This document shows positions 42,206-56,800 of a stretch of 64,000 bases of DNA, piece by piece (position 1 is the first letter of the stretch; each line of letters starts with the position of its first letter). This DNA is from Megachile rotundata. Taxonomy: Eukaryota; Arthropoda; Insecta; Hymenoptera; Megachilidae. The notes below the pieces were generated by a model that saw only the letters and a program-made list of their open reading frames with translations, was not told the origin of the DNA and searched no databases. The translations under genes were made by a program, and so were the position numbers. The stretch lies in the NCBI RefSeq assembly GCF_050947335.1, contig NW_027473327.1:1922001-1986000 (forward strand), given 5' to 3'.

Positions 42206-43090
42206 GATTGCGATTGTATGATTGTGATTGTATGATTGTGATTGTATGATTGTGATCGTATGATTGTGATCGTATGATTCTGATTGTATGATTGTGATTG
42301 TATGGTTGTGATTGTATGATTGTGACTGTATGATTGTGATTGTATGATTGTGATTGCATGATTGTGATTGTATGATTGAGATTGTATGATTGTGATGGTT
42401 TGATTGTGATTGTATGATTGCGATATTATGATTGTGATTGTATGATTGTGGTTGTATGATAGTGATTGTATGATTGTATTTGGGAGATTGTGATTGTATG
42501 ATTGCGATTGTATGATTGTGATTGCGTGATTGTGATTGTATGATTGCGATTGTATGATTGTGATTGTATGGTTGTGATTGTATGATTGTGATGGTATGAT
42601 TTTGATTGTATGATTGCGATAGTATGATTGTGATTGTATGATTGTGATTGTATGATTGTGACTGTATGATTGTGATTGTATGATTGTGATTGCGTGATTG
42701 TGATTGTATGACTGTGATTGCGTGATTGTGATTGTATGATTGCGATTGTATGATTGTGATTGTATGATTGTGATTGTATGATTGTGATAGTATGATTGTG
42801 ATAGTATGACTGTGATTGTATGACTGTGATTGTATGATTGTGATTGTGTGATTGTGATTGTCTGATTGTGGTTGTATGATTGTGATTGTATGATTGTGAT
42901 TGTATGATTGTGATTGTATGACTGTGATTGTATGATTGTGATTGTGTGATTGCGATTGTATGATTGCGATTGTATGATTGTGATTGTATGATTGTGATTG
43001 TATGATTGTGATTGTATGACTGTGATTGTATGATTGTGATTGTATGATTGTGATTGTATGATTAGGATTGTGTGATTGTGATAGTATGAT
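42206..43090. repeat. Segment paralogous to 21.6-22.5 kb and 19.2-20.1 kb
   Basis: Doublet 42164, singlet 42472 and GATTAGG 43060 match 21613, 21921 and 22509 at offset 20551 (20552 less the slip). It ends near 43090, where a GTATGGCTG variant begins a different context. About six monomers present at 51.3-51.4 kb are missing at this join. Confidence 0.84.
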
Positions 43091-46000
43091 TGTGATTGTA
43101 TGGCTGTGATTGTATGATTGTGATTGTGTGATTGCGATTGTATGATTGCGATTGTATGATTGTGATTGTATGATTGTGATTGTATGATTGTGATTGTATG
43201 ACTGTGATTGTATGATTGTGATTGTATGATTGTGATTGTATGATTAGGATTGTGTGATTGTGATAGTATGATTGTGATTGTATGATTGTGATTGTATGAT
43301 TGTGATTGTATGATTGTGATTGTATGATTGTGATTGTATGATTGTGATTGTATGATTGTGATTGTATGATTGTGATTGTATGATTGTATTTGGGAGATTG
43401 TATTTTGGAGATTGTAATTGTATGATTGCGATTGTATGATTGTGATTGTATGATTGTGATTGTATGATTGTGATTGTATGATTGTGATTGTATGATTGTG
43501 ATTGTATGACTGTGATTGTATGATTGTGATTGTGCGATTGTGATTGTACGATTGTGATTGTACGATTGTGATTGTATGATTGTGATTGTATGATTATGAT
43601 TGTATGATTGTGATAGTATGATTGTGATTGTAAGATTGTGATTGCATGACTGTGATTGTATGATTGCGATGGTTTGATTGTGATTGTATGATTGCGATAT
43701 TATGATTGTGATTGTATGATTGTGATTGTATGATTGTGATTGTATGATTGTGATTGTATGATTGTGATTGTCTGATTGTGGTTGTATGATTGTGATTGTA
43801 TGATTGTGATTGTATGATTGTGATTGTATGATTGTCATTGTATGATTATGCTTGTATGATTGTGATTGCATGATTGTGATTGTATGATTGAGATCGTATG
43901 ATTGCGATTGTATGATTGTGATTGTACGATTGTGATTGTATGACTGTGATTGTATGATTGTGATTGTATGATTGTGATTGTATGATTGTAATTGTATGAT
44001 TATGATTGTGTGATTGTGATTGTATGATTATGATTGTATGATTCTGATAGTATGATTGTGATTGTAAGATTGTGATTGCATGACTGTGATTGTATGATTG
44101 TGATTGTATGATTGTGATTGTATGATTAGGATTGTATGATTGTGATAGTATGATTGTGATTGTATGATTGTGATTGTATGATTGGGATTGTATGATTGTA
44201 TTTGGGAGATTGTATTTTGGAGATTGTAATTGTAGGATTGCGATTGTATGGTTGTGATTGTATGATTGTGATTGTATGATTGTGATTGTATGATTGTGAT
44301 TGTATGATTGCGATTGTATGGTTGTGAATGTATGATTGTGGTTGTATGATAGTGATTGTATGATTGTATTTGGGAGATTGTGATTGTATGATTGCGATTG
44401 TATGATTGTGATTGCGTGATTGTGATTGTATGATTGCGATTGTATGATTGTGATTGTATGGTTGTGATTGTATGATTGTGATTGTATGATTGTGATTGTA
44501 TGATTGTGACTGTATGATTGTGATTGTATGATTGTGATTGTGTGATTGCGATTGTATGATTGCGATTGTATGATTGTGATTGTATGATTGTGATTGTATG
44601 ATTGTATTTGGGAGATTGTATTTTGGAGATTGTAATTGTATGATTGCGATTGTATGATTATGATTGTATGATTGTGATAGTATGATTGTGATTGTAAGGT
44701 TGTGATTGCATGACCGTGATTGTATGATTGTGATTGTATGATTGTGATTGTATGATTAGGATTGTATGATTGTGACTGTATGATTGTGATTGTATGATTG
44801 TGATTGCGTGATTGTGATTGTATGATTGTGATTGCCTGATTGTGATTGTATGATTGCGATTGTATGATTGTGATTGTATGATTGTGATTGTATGATTGTG
44901 ATAGTATGATTGTGATAGTATGACTGTGATTGTATGACTGTGATTGTATGATCGTGATTGTGTGATTGTGATTGTCTGATTGTGGTTGTATGATTGTGAT
45001 TGTATGATTGTGATTGTATGATTGTGATTGTATGATTGTGATTGTATGACTGTGATTGTATGATTGTGATTGTGTGATTGCGATTGTATGATTGCGATTG
45101 TATGGTTGTGATTGTATGATTGTGATTGTATGATTGTGATTGTATGACTGTGATTGTATGATTGTGATTGTATGATTGTGATTGTATGATTAGGATTGTG
45201 TGATTGTGATAGTATGATTGTGATTGTATGATTGTGATTGTATGATTGTGATTGTCTGATTGTGGTTGTATGATTGTGATTGTATGATTGTGATTGTATG
45301 ATTGTGATTGTATGATTGTGATTGTATGATTGCGATTGTATGGTTGTGAATGTATGATTGTGGTTGTATGATAGTGATTGTATGATTGTATTTGGGAGAT
45401 TGTGATTGTATGATTGCGATTGTATGATTGTGATTGCGTGATTGTGATTGTATGATTGCGATTGTATGATTGTGATTGTATGGTTGTGAGTGTATGATTG
45501 TGATTGTATGATTGTGATTGTATGATTGTGACTGTATGATTGTGATTGTATGATTGTGATTGTGTGATTGCGATTGTATGATTGCGATTGTATGATTGTG
45601 ATTGTATGATTGTGATTGTATGATTGTATTTGGGAGATTGTATTTTGGAGATTGTAATTGTATGATTGCGATTGTATGATTATGATTGTATGATTGTGAT
45701 AGTATGATTGTGATTGTAAGATTGTGATTGCATGACCGTGATTGTATGATTGTGATTGTATGATTGTGATTGTATGATTAGGATTGTATGATTGTGACTG
45801 TATGATTGTGATTGTATGATTGTGATTGCGTGATTGTGATTGTATGATTGTGATTGCGTGATTGTGATTGTATGATTGCGATTGTATGATTGTGATTGTA
45901 TGATTGTGATTGTATGATTGTGATAGTATGATTGTGATAGTATGACTGTGATTGTATGACTGTGATTGTATGATCGTGATTGTGTGATTGTGATTGTCTG

Positions 46001-49000
46001 ATTGTGACTGTATGATTGTGATTGTATGATTGTGATTGCGTGATTGTGATTGTATGATTGCGATTGTATGATTGCGATTGTATGATTGTGATTGTACGAT
46101 TGTGATTGTATGATTGTGATTGTATGATTGTGATTGTATGATTGTGATTGTATGATTGTAATTGTATGATTATGATTGTGTGATTGTGATTGTACGATTA
46201 TGATTGTATCATTGTGATTGTATGATTGTGATTGTATGATTATGATTGTATGGTTGTGACTGTATGATTGTGATGGTATGATTGCGGTTGTATGATTGCG
46301 ATCGTATGATTGTGATTGTATGATTGTGGTTGTATGATTGTGATTGTATGATTATGATTGTATGATTGTCATTGTATGATTATGATTGTATGATTGTGAT
46401 TGCATGATTGTGATTGTATGATTGCGATTGTATGATTGTGCTAGTATGATTGTGATTGTAAGATTGTGATTGTATGACTGTGATTGTATGATTGTGATTG
46501 TATGATTGTGATGGTATGATTGCGATTGTATGATTGTGATTGTATGATTGCGATTGTATGATTGTGATTGTATGATTATGATTGTATCATTGTGATTGTA
46601 TGATTGTGATTGTATAATTATGATTGTATGGTTGTGACTGTATGATTGTGATGGTATGATTGCGGTTGTATGATTGCGATCGTATGATTGTGATTGTATG
46701 ATTGTGGTTGTATGATTGTGATTGTATGATTGTGATTGTATGATTGTCATTGTATGATTATGATTGTATGATTGTGATTGCATGATTGTGATTGTATGAT
46801 TGAGATTGCATGATTTTGTATGTATGATTATGATTGTATGATTGTGATTGTATGATTGTGATTGTATGATTGTGATTGTATGATTGTGATTGTATGATTG
46901 TGATTGTATGATTGTGATTGTATGATTGTGATTGTATGATTGTGATTGTATGATTGTGATTGTATGATTGTGACTGTATGATTGTGATTGTATGATTGTG
47001 ATTGTGTGATTGCGATTGTATGATTGCGATTGTATGATTGTGATTGCATGACCGTGATTGTATGATTGTGATTGTATGATTGTGATTGTATGATTAGGAT
47101 TGTATGATTGTGACTGTATGATTGTGATTGTATGATTGTGATTGCGTGATTGTGATTGTATGATTGTGATTGCGTGATTGTGATTGTATGATTGCGATTG
47201 TATGATTGTGATTGTATGATTGTGATTGTATGATTGTGATAGTATGATTGTGATAGTATGACTGTGATTGTATGACTGTGATTGTATGATCGTGATTGTG
47301 TGATTGTGATTGTCTGATTGTGGTTGTATGATTGTGATTGTATGATTGTGATTGTATGATTGTGATTGTATGACTGTGATTGTATGATTGTGATTGTGTG
47401 ATTGCGATTGTATGATTGCGATTGTATGGTTGTGATTGTATGGTTGTGAATGTATGATTGTGGTTGTATGATAGTGATTGTATGATTGTATTTGGGAGAT
47501 TGTGATTGTATGATTGCGATTGTATGATTGTGATTGCGTGATTGTGATTGTATGATTGCGATTGTATGATTGTGATTGTATGATTGTGATTGTATGATTG
47601 TATTTGGGAGATTGTATTTTGGAGATTGTAATTGTATGATTGCGATTGTATGATTATGATTGTATGATTGTGATAGTATGATTGTGATTGTAAGATTGTG
47701 ATTGCATGACCGTGATTGTATGATTGTGATTGTATGATTGTGATTGTATGATTAGGATTGTATGATTGTGACTGTATGATTGTGATTGTATGATTGTGAT
47801 TGCGTGATTGTGATTGTATGATTGTGATTGCGTGATTGTGATTGTATGATTGCGATTGTATGATTGTGATTGTATGATTGTGATTGTATGATTGTGATAG
47901 TATGATTGTGATAGTATGACTGTGATTGTATGACTGTGATTGTATGATCGTGATTGTGTGATTGTGATTGTCTGATTGTGGTTGTATGATTGTGATTGTA
48001 TGATTGTGATTGTATGATTGTGATTGTATGACTGTGATTGTATGATTGTGATTGTGTGATTGCGATTGTATGATTGCGATTGTATGGTTGTGATTGTATG
48101 ATTGTGATTGTATGATTGTGATTGTATGACTGTGATTGTATGATTGTGATTGTATGATTGTGATTGTGTGATTAGGATTGTGTGATTGTGATAGTATGAT
48201 TGTGATTGTATGATTGTGATTGTATGATTGTGATTGTCTGATTGTGGTTGTATGATTGTGATTGTATGATTGTGATTGTATGATTGTGATTGTATGACTG
48301 TGATTGTATGATTGTGATTGTGTGATTGCGATTGTATGATTGCGATTTTATGATTGTGATTGTATGATTGTGATTGTATGATTGTGATTGTATGACTGTG
48401 ATTGTATGATTGTGATTGTATGATTGTGATTGTATGATTAGGATTGTGTGATTGTGATAGTATGATTGTGATTGTATGATTGTGATTGTATGATTGTGAT
48501 TGTATGATTGTGATTGTATGATTGTGATTGTATGATTGTGATTGTATGATTGTGATTGTATGATTTTGATTGTATGATTGTATTTGGGAGATTGTATTTT
48601 GGAGATTGTAATTGTATGATTGCGATTGTATGATTGTGATTGTATGATTGCGATTGTATGATTGTGATTGTATGATTGTGATTGTATGACTGTGATTGTA
48701 TGATTGTAATTGTGCGATTGTGATTGTACGATTGTGATTGTACGATTGTGATTGTATGATTGTGATTGTATGATTATGATTGTATGATTGTGATAGTATG
48801 ATTGTGATTGTAAGATTGTGATTGCATGACTGTGATTGTATGATTGCGATGGTTTGATTGTGATTGTATGATTGCGATATTATGATTGTGATTGTATGAT
48901 TGTGATTGTATGATTGTGATTGTATGATTGTGATTGTATGATTGTGATTGTCTGATTGTGGTTGTATGATTGTGATTGTATGATTGTGATTGTATGATTG

Positions 49001-51120
49001 TCATTGTATGATTATGCTTGTATGATTGTGATTGCATGATTGTGATTGTATGATTGAGATCGTATGATTGCGATTGTATGATTGTGATTGTATGGTTGTG
49101 ATTGTATGATTGTGATTGTATGATTGTAATTGTATGATTATGATTGTATGATTGTGATTGTATGATTGCGATGGTTTGATTGTGATTGTATGATTGCGAT
49201 ATTATGATTGTGATTGTATGATTGTGATTGTATGATTGTGATTGTATGATTGTGATTGTATGATTGTGATTGTCTGATTGTGGTTGTATGATTGTGACTG
49301 TATGATTGTGATTGTATGATTGTCATTGTATGATTATGATTGTATGATTGTGATTGCATGATTGTGATTGTATGATTGAGATTGCATGATTTTGTATGTA
49401 TGATTTCGATTGTATGATTGTGATTGTATGACTGTGATTGTATGATTGTGATTGTGTGATTGCGATTGTATGATTGCGATTGTATGACTGTGATTGTATG
49501 ATTGTGACAGTGCGATTGTGATTGTACGATTGTGATTGTACGATTGTGATTGTATGATTGTGATTGTATGATTATGATGGAATGATTGTGATTGCATGAT
49601 TGTGATTGTATGATTGTGATTGCATGATATTGAATGTATGATTGTGATTGTATGATTGTGATTGTATGATTGCGATTGTATGATTGTGCTAGTATGATTG
49701 TGATTGTAAGATTGTGATTGTATGACTGTGATTGTATGATTGTGATTGTATGATTGTGATGGTATGATTGCGATTGTATGATTGTGATTGTATGATTGCG
49801 ATTGTATGATTGTGATTGTATGATTATGATTGTATCATTGTGATTGTTTGATTGTGATTGTATGATTATGATTGTATGGTTGTGACTGTATGATTGTGAT
49901 GGTATGATTGCGGTTGTATGATTGCGATCGTATGATTGTGATTGTATGATTGTGGTTGTATGATTGTGATTGTATGATTGTGATTGTATGATTGTCATTG
50001 TATGATTATGATTGTATGATTGTGATTGCATGATTGTGATTGTATGATTGAGATTGCATGATTTTGTATGTATGATTATGATTGTATGATTGTGATTGTA
50101 TGATTGTGATTGTATGATTGTGATTGTATGATTGTAATTGTATGATTGTGATTGTATGATTGTGATTGTATGATTGTGATTGTATGATTGTGATTGTATG
50201 ATTGTAATTGTATGATTATGATTGTATGATTGTGATTGTATGATTGTGATTGTATGACTGTGATTGTATGATTGTGATTGTACGATTGTGATTGTACGAT
50301 TGTGATTGTATGATTCTGATTGTATGATTATGATTGTATGATTGTGATAGTATGATTGTGATTGTAAGATTGTGATTGCATGACTGTGATTGTATGATTG
50401 TGATTGGATGATTGTGATTGTATGATTAGGATTGTATGATTGTGATAGTATGAATGTGATTGTATGATTGTGATTGTATGATTGTGATTGTATGATTGTA
50501 TTTGGGAGATTGTATTTTGGAGATTGTAATTGTATAATTGCGATTTTATGATTGTGATTGTATGATTGTGATCGTATGATTGTGATCGTATGATAGTGAT
50601 TGTATGATTGTGATTGTATGGTTGTGATTGTATGATTGTGATTGTATGATTGTAATTGTATGATTATGATTGTATGATTGTGATTGTATGATTGTGATGG
50701 TTTGATTGTGATTGTATGATTCCGATATTATGATTGTGATTGTATGATTGTGATTGTATGATTGTGGTTGTATGATTGTGATTGTATGATTGTGATTGTA
50801 TGATTGTGGTTGTATGATTGTGATTGTATGATTGTATTTGGGAGATTGTGATTGTATGATTGCGATTGTATGATTGTGATTGCGTGATTGTGATTGTATG
50901 ATTGCGATTGTATGATTGTGATTGTATGGTTGTGATTGTATGATTGTGATGGTATGATTGTGATTGTATGATTGCGGTAGTATGATTGTGATTGTATGAT
51001 TGTGATTGTATGATTGTGACTGTATGATTGTGATTGTATGATTGTGATTGCGTGATTGTGATTGTATGATTGCGATTGTATGATTGCGATTGTATGATTG
51101 TGATTGTACGATTGTGATTG
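43091..51120. repeat. Copy 1 of ~8.2-kb tandem duplication
   Basis: Landmarks recur 8.16-8.30 kb downstream: GTATGGCTG 43102/51404 (8302), doublet 43382/51670 (8288), GTAAGG 44696/52914 (8218), doublets 44194/52412 and 44600/52818 (8218), 45622/53854 (8232), GTGACAGTGC 49500/57662 (8162). The left breakpoint of the duplication is about 42.89 kb, just before this interval, and the right about 51.12 kb. The segment also resembles 7.0-14.4 kb at offset 36.0-36.7 kb. A 126-bp deletion shortens the 47484-47596 interval. Confidence 0.86.
49500..50843. repeat. Block X, copy 5 (1344 bp, 96 monomers)
   Basis: GTGACAGTGC 49500, GTGCTAG 49682, GATTGGAT 50396, doublet 50494, singlet 50830. One monomer in the middle consensus run (near 50136) carries a private GTAATTG change. 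Confidence 0.9.
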
Positions 51121-53839
51121 TATGATTGTGATTGTATGACTGTGATTGTATGATTGTGATTGTGTGATTGCGATTGTATGATTGCGATTGTATGATTGTG
51201 ATTGTATGATTGTGATTGTATGATTGTGATTGTATGACTGTGATTGTATGATTGTGATTGTATGATTGTGATTGTATGATTAGGATTGTGTGATTGTGAT
51301 AGTATGATTGTGATTGTATGATTGTGATTGTATGATTGTGATTGTCTGATTGTGGTTGTATGATTGTGATTGTATGATTGTGATTGTATGATTGTGATTG
51401 TATGGCTGTGATTGTATGATTGTGATTGTGTGATTGCGATTGTATGATTGCGATTGTATGATTGTGATTGTATGATTGTGATTGTATGATTGTGATTGTA
51501 TGACTGTGATTGTATGATTGTGATTGTATGATTGTGATTGTATGATTAGGATTGTGTGATTGTGATAGTATGATTGTGATTGTATGATTGTGATTGTATG
51601 ATTGTGATTGTATGATTGTGATTGTATGATTGTGATTGTATGATTGTGATTGTATGATTGTGATTGTATGATTGTATTTGGGAGATTGTATTTTGGAGAT
51701 TGTAATTGTATGATTGCGATTGTATGATTGTGATTGTATGATTGTGATTGTATGATTGTGATTGTATGATTGTGATTGTATGATTGTGATTGTATGACTG
51801 TGATTGTATGATTGTGATTGTGCGATTGTGATTGTACGATTGTGATTGTACGATTGTGATTGTATGATTGTGATTGTATGATTATGATTGTATGATTGTG
51901 ATAGTATGATTGTGATTGTAAGATTGTGATTGCATGACTGTGATTGTATGATTGCGATGGTTTGATTGTGATTGTATGATTGCGATATTATGATTGTGAT
52001 TGTATGATTGTGATTGTATGATTGTGATTGTATGATTGTGATTGTATGATTGTGATTGTCTGATTATGCTTGTATGATTGTGATTGCATGATTGTGATTG
52101 TATGATTGAGATCGTATGATTGCGATTGTATGATTGTGATTGTACGATTGTGATTGTATGACTGTGATTGTATGATTGTGATTGTATGATTGTGATTGTA
52201 TGATTGTAATTGTATGATTATGATTGTGTGATTGTGATTGTATGATTATGATTGTATGATTCTGATAGTATGATTGTGATTGTAAGATTGTGATTGCATG
52301 ACTGTGATTGTATGATTGTGATTGTATGATTGTGATTGTATGATTAGGATTGTATGATTGTGATAGTATGATTGTGATTGTATGATTGTGATTGTATGAT
52401 TGGGATTGTATGATTGTATTTGGGAGATTGTATTTTGGAGATTGTAATTGTAGGATTGCGATTGTATGGTTGTGATTGTATGATTGTGATTGTATGATTG
52501 TGATTGTATGATTGTGATTGTATGATTGCGATTGTATGGTTGTGAATGTATGATTGTGGTTGTATGATAGTGATTGTATGATTGTATTTGGGAGATTGTG
52601 ATTGTATGATTGCGATTGTATGATTGTGATTGCGTGATTGTGATTGTATGATTGCGATTGTATGATTGTGATTGTATGGTTGTGATTGTATGATTGTGAT
52701 TGTATGATTGTGATTGTATGATTGTGACTGTATGATTGTGATTGTATGATTGTGATTGTGTGATTGCGATTGTATGATTGCGATTGTATGATTGTGATTG
52801 TATGATTGTGATTGTATGATTGTATTTGGGAGATTGTATTTTGGAGATTGTAATTGTATGATTGCGATTGTATGATTATGATTGTATGATTGTGATAGTA
52901 TGATTGTGATTGTAAGGTTGTGATTGCATGACCGTGATTGTATGATTGTGATTGTATGATTGTGATTGTATGATTAGGATTGTATGATTGTGACTGTATG
53001 ATTGTGATTGTATGATTGTGATTGCGTGATTGTGATTGTATGATTGTGATTGCCTGATTGTGATTGTATGATTGCGATTGTATGATTGTGATTGTATGAT
53101 TGTGATTGTATGATTGTGATAGTATGATTGTGATAGTATGACTGTGATTGTATGACTGTGATTGTATGATCGTGATTGTGTGATTGTGATTGTCTGATTG
53201 TGGTTGTATGATTGTGATTGTATGATTGTGATTGTATGATTGTGATTGTATGATTGTGATTGTATGACTGTGATTGTATGATTGTGATTGTGTGATTGCG
53301 ATTGTATGATTGCGATTGTATGGTTGTGATTGTATGATTGTGATTGTATGATTGTGATTGTATGACTGTGATTGTATGATTGTGATTGTATGATTGTGAT
53401 TGTATGATTAGGATTGTGTGATTGTGATAGTATGATTGTGATTGTATGATTGTGATTGTATGATTGTGATTGTCTGATTGTGGTTGTATGATTGTGATTG
53501 TATGATTGTGATTGTATGATTGTGATTGTATGATTGTGATTGTATGATTGCGATTGTATGGTTGTGAATGTATGATTGTGGTTGTATGATAGTGATTGTA
53601 TGATTGTATTTGGGAGATTGTGATTGTATGATTGCGATTGTATGATTGTGATTGCGTGATTGTGATTGTATGATTGCGATTGTATGACTGTGATTGTATG
53701 GTTGTGAGTGTATGATTGTGATTGTATGATTGTGATTGTATGATTGTGATTGTATGATTGTGACTGTATGATTGTGATTGTATGATTGTGATTGTGTGAT
53801 TGCGATTGTATGATTGCGATTGTATGATTGTGATTGTAT
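51121..53839. repeat. Copy 2 of ~8.2-kb duplication, left part
   Basis: Continues the alignment with 42.9-45.6 kb. It begins where block X tail sequence switches to a GACTG context near 51.12 kb. At 52062 a GATTATGCTTG monomer follows GATTGTGATTGTCT directly: five monomers (70 bp) present at 43.77-43.84 kb are missing. Confidence 0.85.
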
Positions 53840-56800
53840 GATTGTGATTGTATGATTGTATTTGGGAGATTGTATTTTGGGGATTGTAATTGTATGATTG
53901 CGATTGTATGATTATGATTGTATGATTGTGATAGTATGATTGTGATTGTAAGATTGTGATTGCATGACCGTGATTGTATGATTGTGATTGTATGATTGTG
54001 ATTGTATGATTAGGATTGTATGATTGTGACTGTATGATTGTGATTGTATGATTGTGATTGCGTGATTGTGATTGTATGATTGTGATTGCGTGATTGTGAT
54101 TGTATGATTGCGATTGTATGATTGTGATTGTATGATTGTGATTGTATGATTGTGATAGTATGATTGTGATAGTATGACTGTGATTGTATGACTGTGATTG
54201 TATGATCGTGATTGTGTGATTGTGATTGTCTGATTGTGACTGTATGATTGTGATTGTATGATTGTGATTGCGTGATTGTGATTGTATGATTGCGATTGTA
54301 TGATTGCGATTGTATGATTGTGATTGTACGATTGTGATTGTATGATTGTGATTGTATGATTGTGATTGTATGATTGTGATTGTATGATTGTAATTGTATG
54401 ATTATGATTGTGTGATTGTGATTGTACGATTATGATTGTACCATTGTGATTGTATGATTGTGATTGTATGATTATGATTGTATGGTTGTGACTGTATGAT
54501 TGTGATGGTATGATCGCGGTTGTATGATTGCGATCGTATGATTGTGATTGTATGATTGTGGTTGTATGATTGTGATTGTATGATTATGATTGTATGATTG
54601 TCATTGTATGATTATGATTGTATGATTGTGATTGCATGATTGTGATTGTATGATTGCGATTGTATGATTGTGCTAGTATGATTGTGATTGTAAGATTGTG
54701 ATTGTATGACTGTGATTGTATGATTGTGATTGTATGATTGTGATGGTATGATTGCGATTGTATGATTGTGATTGTATGATTGCGATTGTATGATTGTGAT
54801 TGTATGATTATGATTGTATCATTGTGATTGTATGATTGTGATTGTATAATTATGATTGTATGGTTGTGACTGTATGATTGTGATGGTATGATTGCGGTTG
54901 TATGATTGCGATCGTATGATTGTGATTGTATGATTGTGGTTGTATGATTGTGATTGTATGATTGTGATTGTATGATTGTCATTGTATGATTATGATTGTA
55001 TGATTGTGATTGCATGATTGTGATTGTATGATTGAGATTGCATGATTTTGTATGTATGATTATGATTGTATGATTGTGATTGTATGATTGTGATTGTATG
55101 ATTGTGATTGTATGATTGTGATTGTATGATTGTGATTGTATGATTGTGATTGTATGATTGTGATTGTATGATTGTGATTGTATGATTGTGATTGTATGAT
55201 TGTGATTGCGTGATTGTGATTGTATGATTGCGATTGTATGATTGTGATTGTATGATTGTGATTGTATGATTGTGATAGTATGATTGTGATAGTATGACTG
55301 TGATTGTATGACTGTGATTGTATGATCGTGATTGTGTGATTGTGATTGTCTGATTGTGGTTGTATGATTGTGATTGTATGATTGTGATTGTATGATTGTG
55401 ATTGTATGACTGTGATTGTATGATTGTGATTGTGTGATTGCGATTGTATGATTGCGATTGTATGGTTGTGATTGTATGGTTGTGAATGTATGATTGTGGT
55501 TGTATGATAGTGATTGTATGATTGTATTTGGGAGATTGTGATTGTATGATTGCGATTGTATGATTGTGATTGCGTGATTGTGATTGTATGATTGCGATTG
55601 TATGATTGTGATTGTATGGTTGTGATTGTATGATTGTGATTGTATGATTGTGATTGTATGATTGTGACTGTATGATTGTGATTGTATGATTGTGATTGTG
55701 TGATTGCGATTGTATGATTGCGATTGTATGATTGTGATTGTATGATTGTGATTGTATGATTGTATTTGGGAGATTGTATTTTGGAGATTGTAATTGTATG
55801 ATTGCGATTGTATGATTATGATTGTATGATTGTGATAGTATGATTGTGATTGTAAGATTGTGATTGCATGACCGTGATTGTATGATTGTGATTGTATGAT
55901 TGTGATTGTATGATTAGGATTGTATGATTGTGACTGTATGATTGTGATTGTATGATTGTGATTGCGTGATTGTGATTGTATGATTGTGATTGCGTGATTG
56001 TGATTGTATGATTGCGATTGTATGATTGTGATTGTATGATTGTGATTGTATGATTGTGATAGTATGATTGTGATAGTATGACTGTGATTGTATGACTGTG
56101 ATTGTATGATCGTGATTGTGTGATTGTGATTGTCTGATTGTGGTTGTATGATTGTGATTGTATGATTGTGATTGTATGATTGTGATTGTATGACTGTGAT
56201 TGTATGATTGTGATTGTGTGATTGCGATTGTATGATTGCGATTGTATGGTTGTGATTGTATGATTGTGATTGTATGATTGTGATTGTATGACTGTGATTG
56301 TATGATTGTGATTGTATGATTGTGATTGTGTGATTAGGATTGTGTGATTGTGATAGTATGATTGTGATTGTATGATTGTGATTGTATGATTGTGATTGTC
56401 TGATTGTGGTTGTATGATTGTGATTGTATGATTGTGATTGTATGATTGTGATTGTATGACTGTGATTGTATGATTGTGATTGTGTGATTGCGATTGTATG
56501 ATTGCGATTTTATGATTGTGATTGTATGATTGTGATTGTATGATTGTGATTGTATGACTGTGATTGTATGATTGTGATTGTATGATTGTGATTGTATGAT
56601 TAGGATTGTGTGATTGTGATAGTATGATTGTGATTGTATGATTGTGATTGTATGATTGTGATTGTATGATTGTGATTGTATGATTGTGATTGTATGATTG
56701 TGATTGTATGATTGTGATTGTATGATTGTGATTGTATGATTGTATTTGGGAGATTGTATTTTGGAGATTGTAATTGTATGATTGCGATTGTATGATTGTG

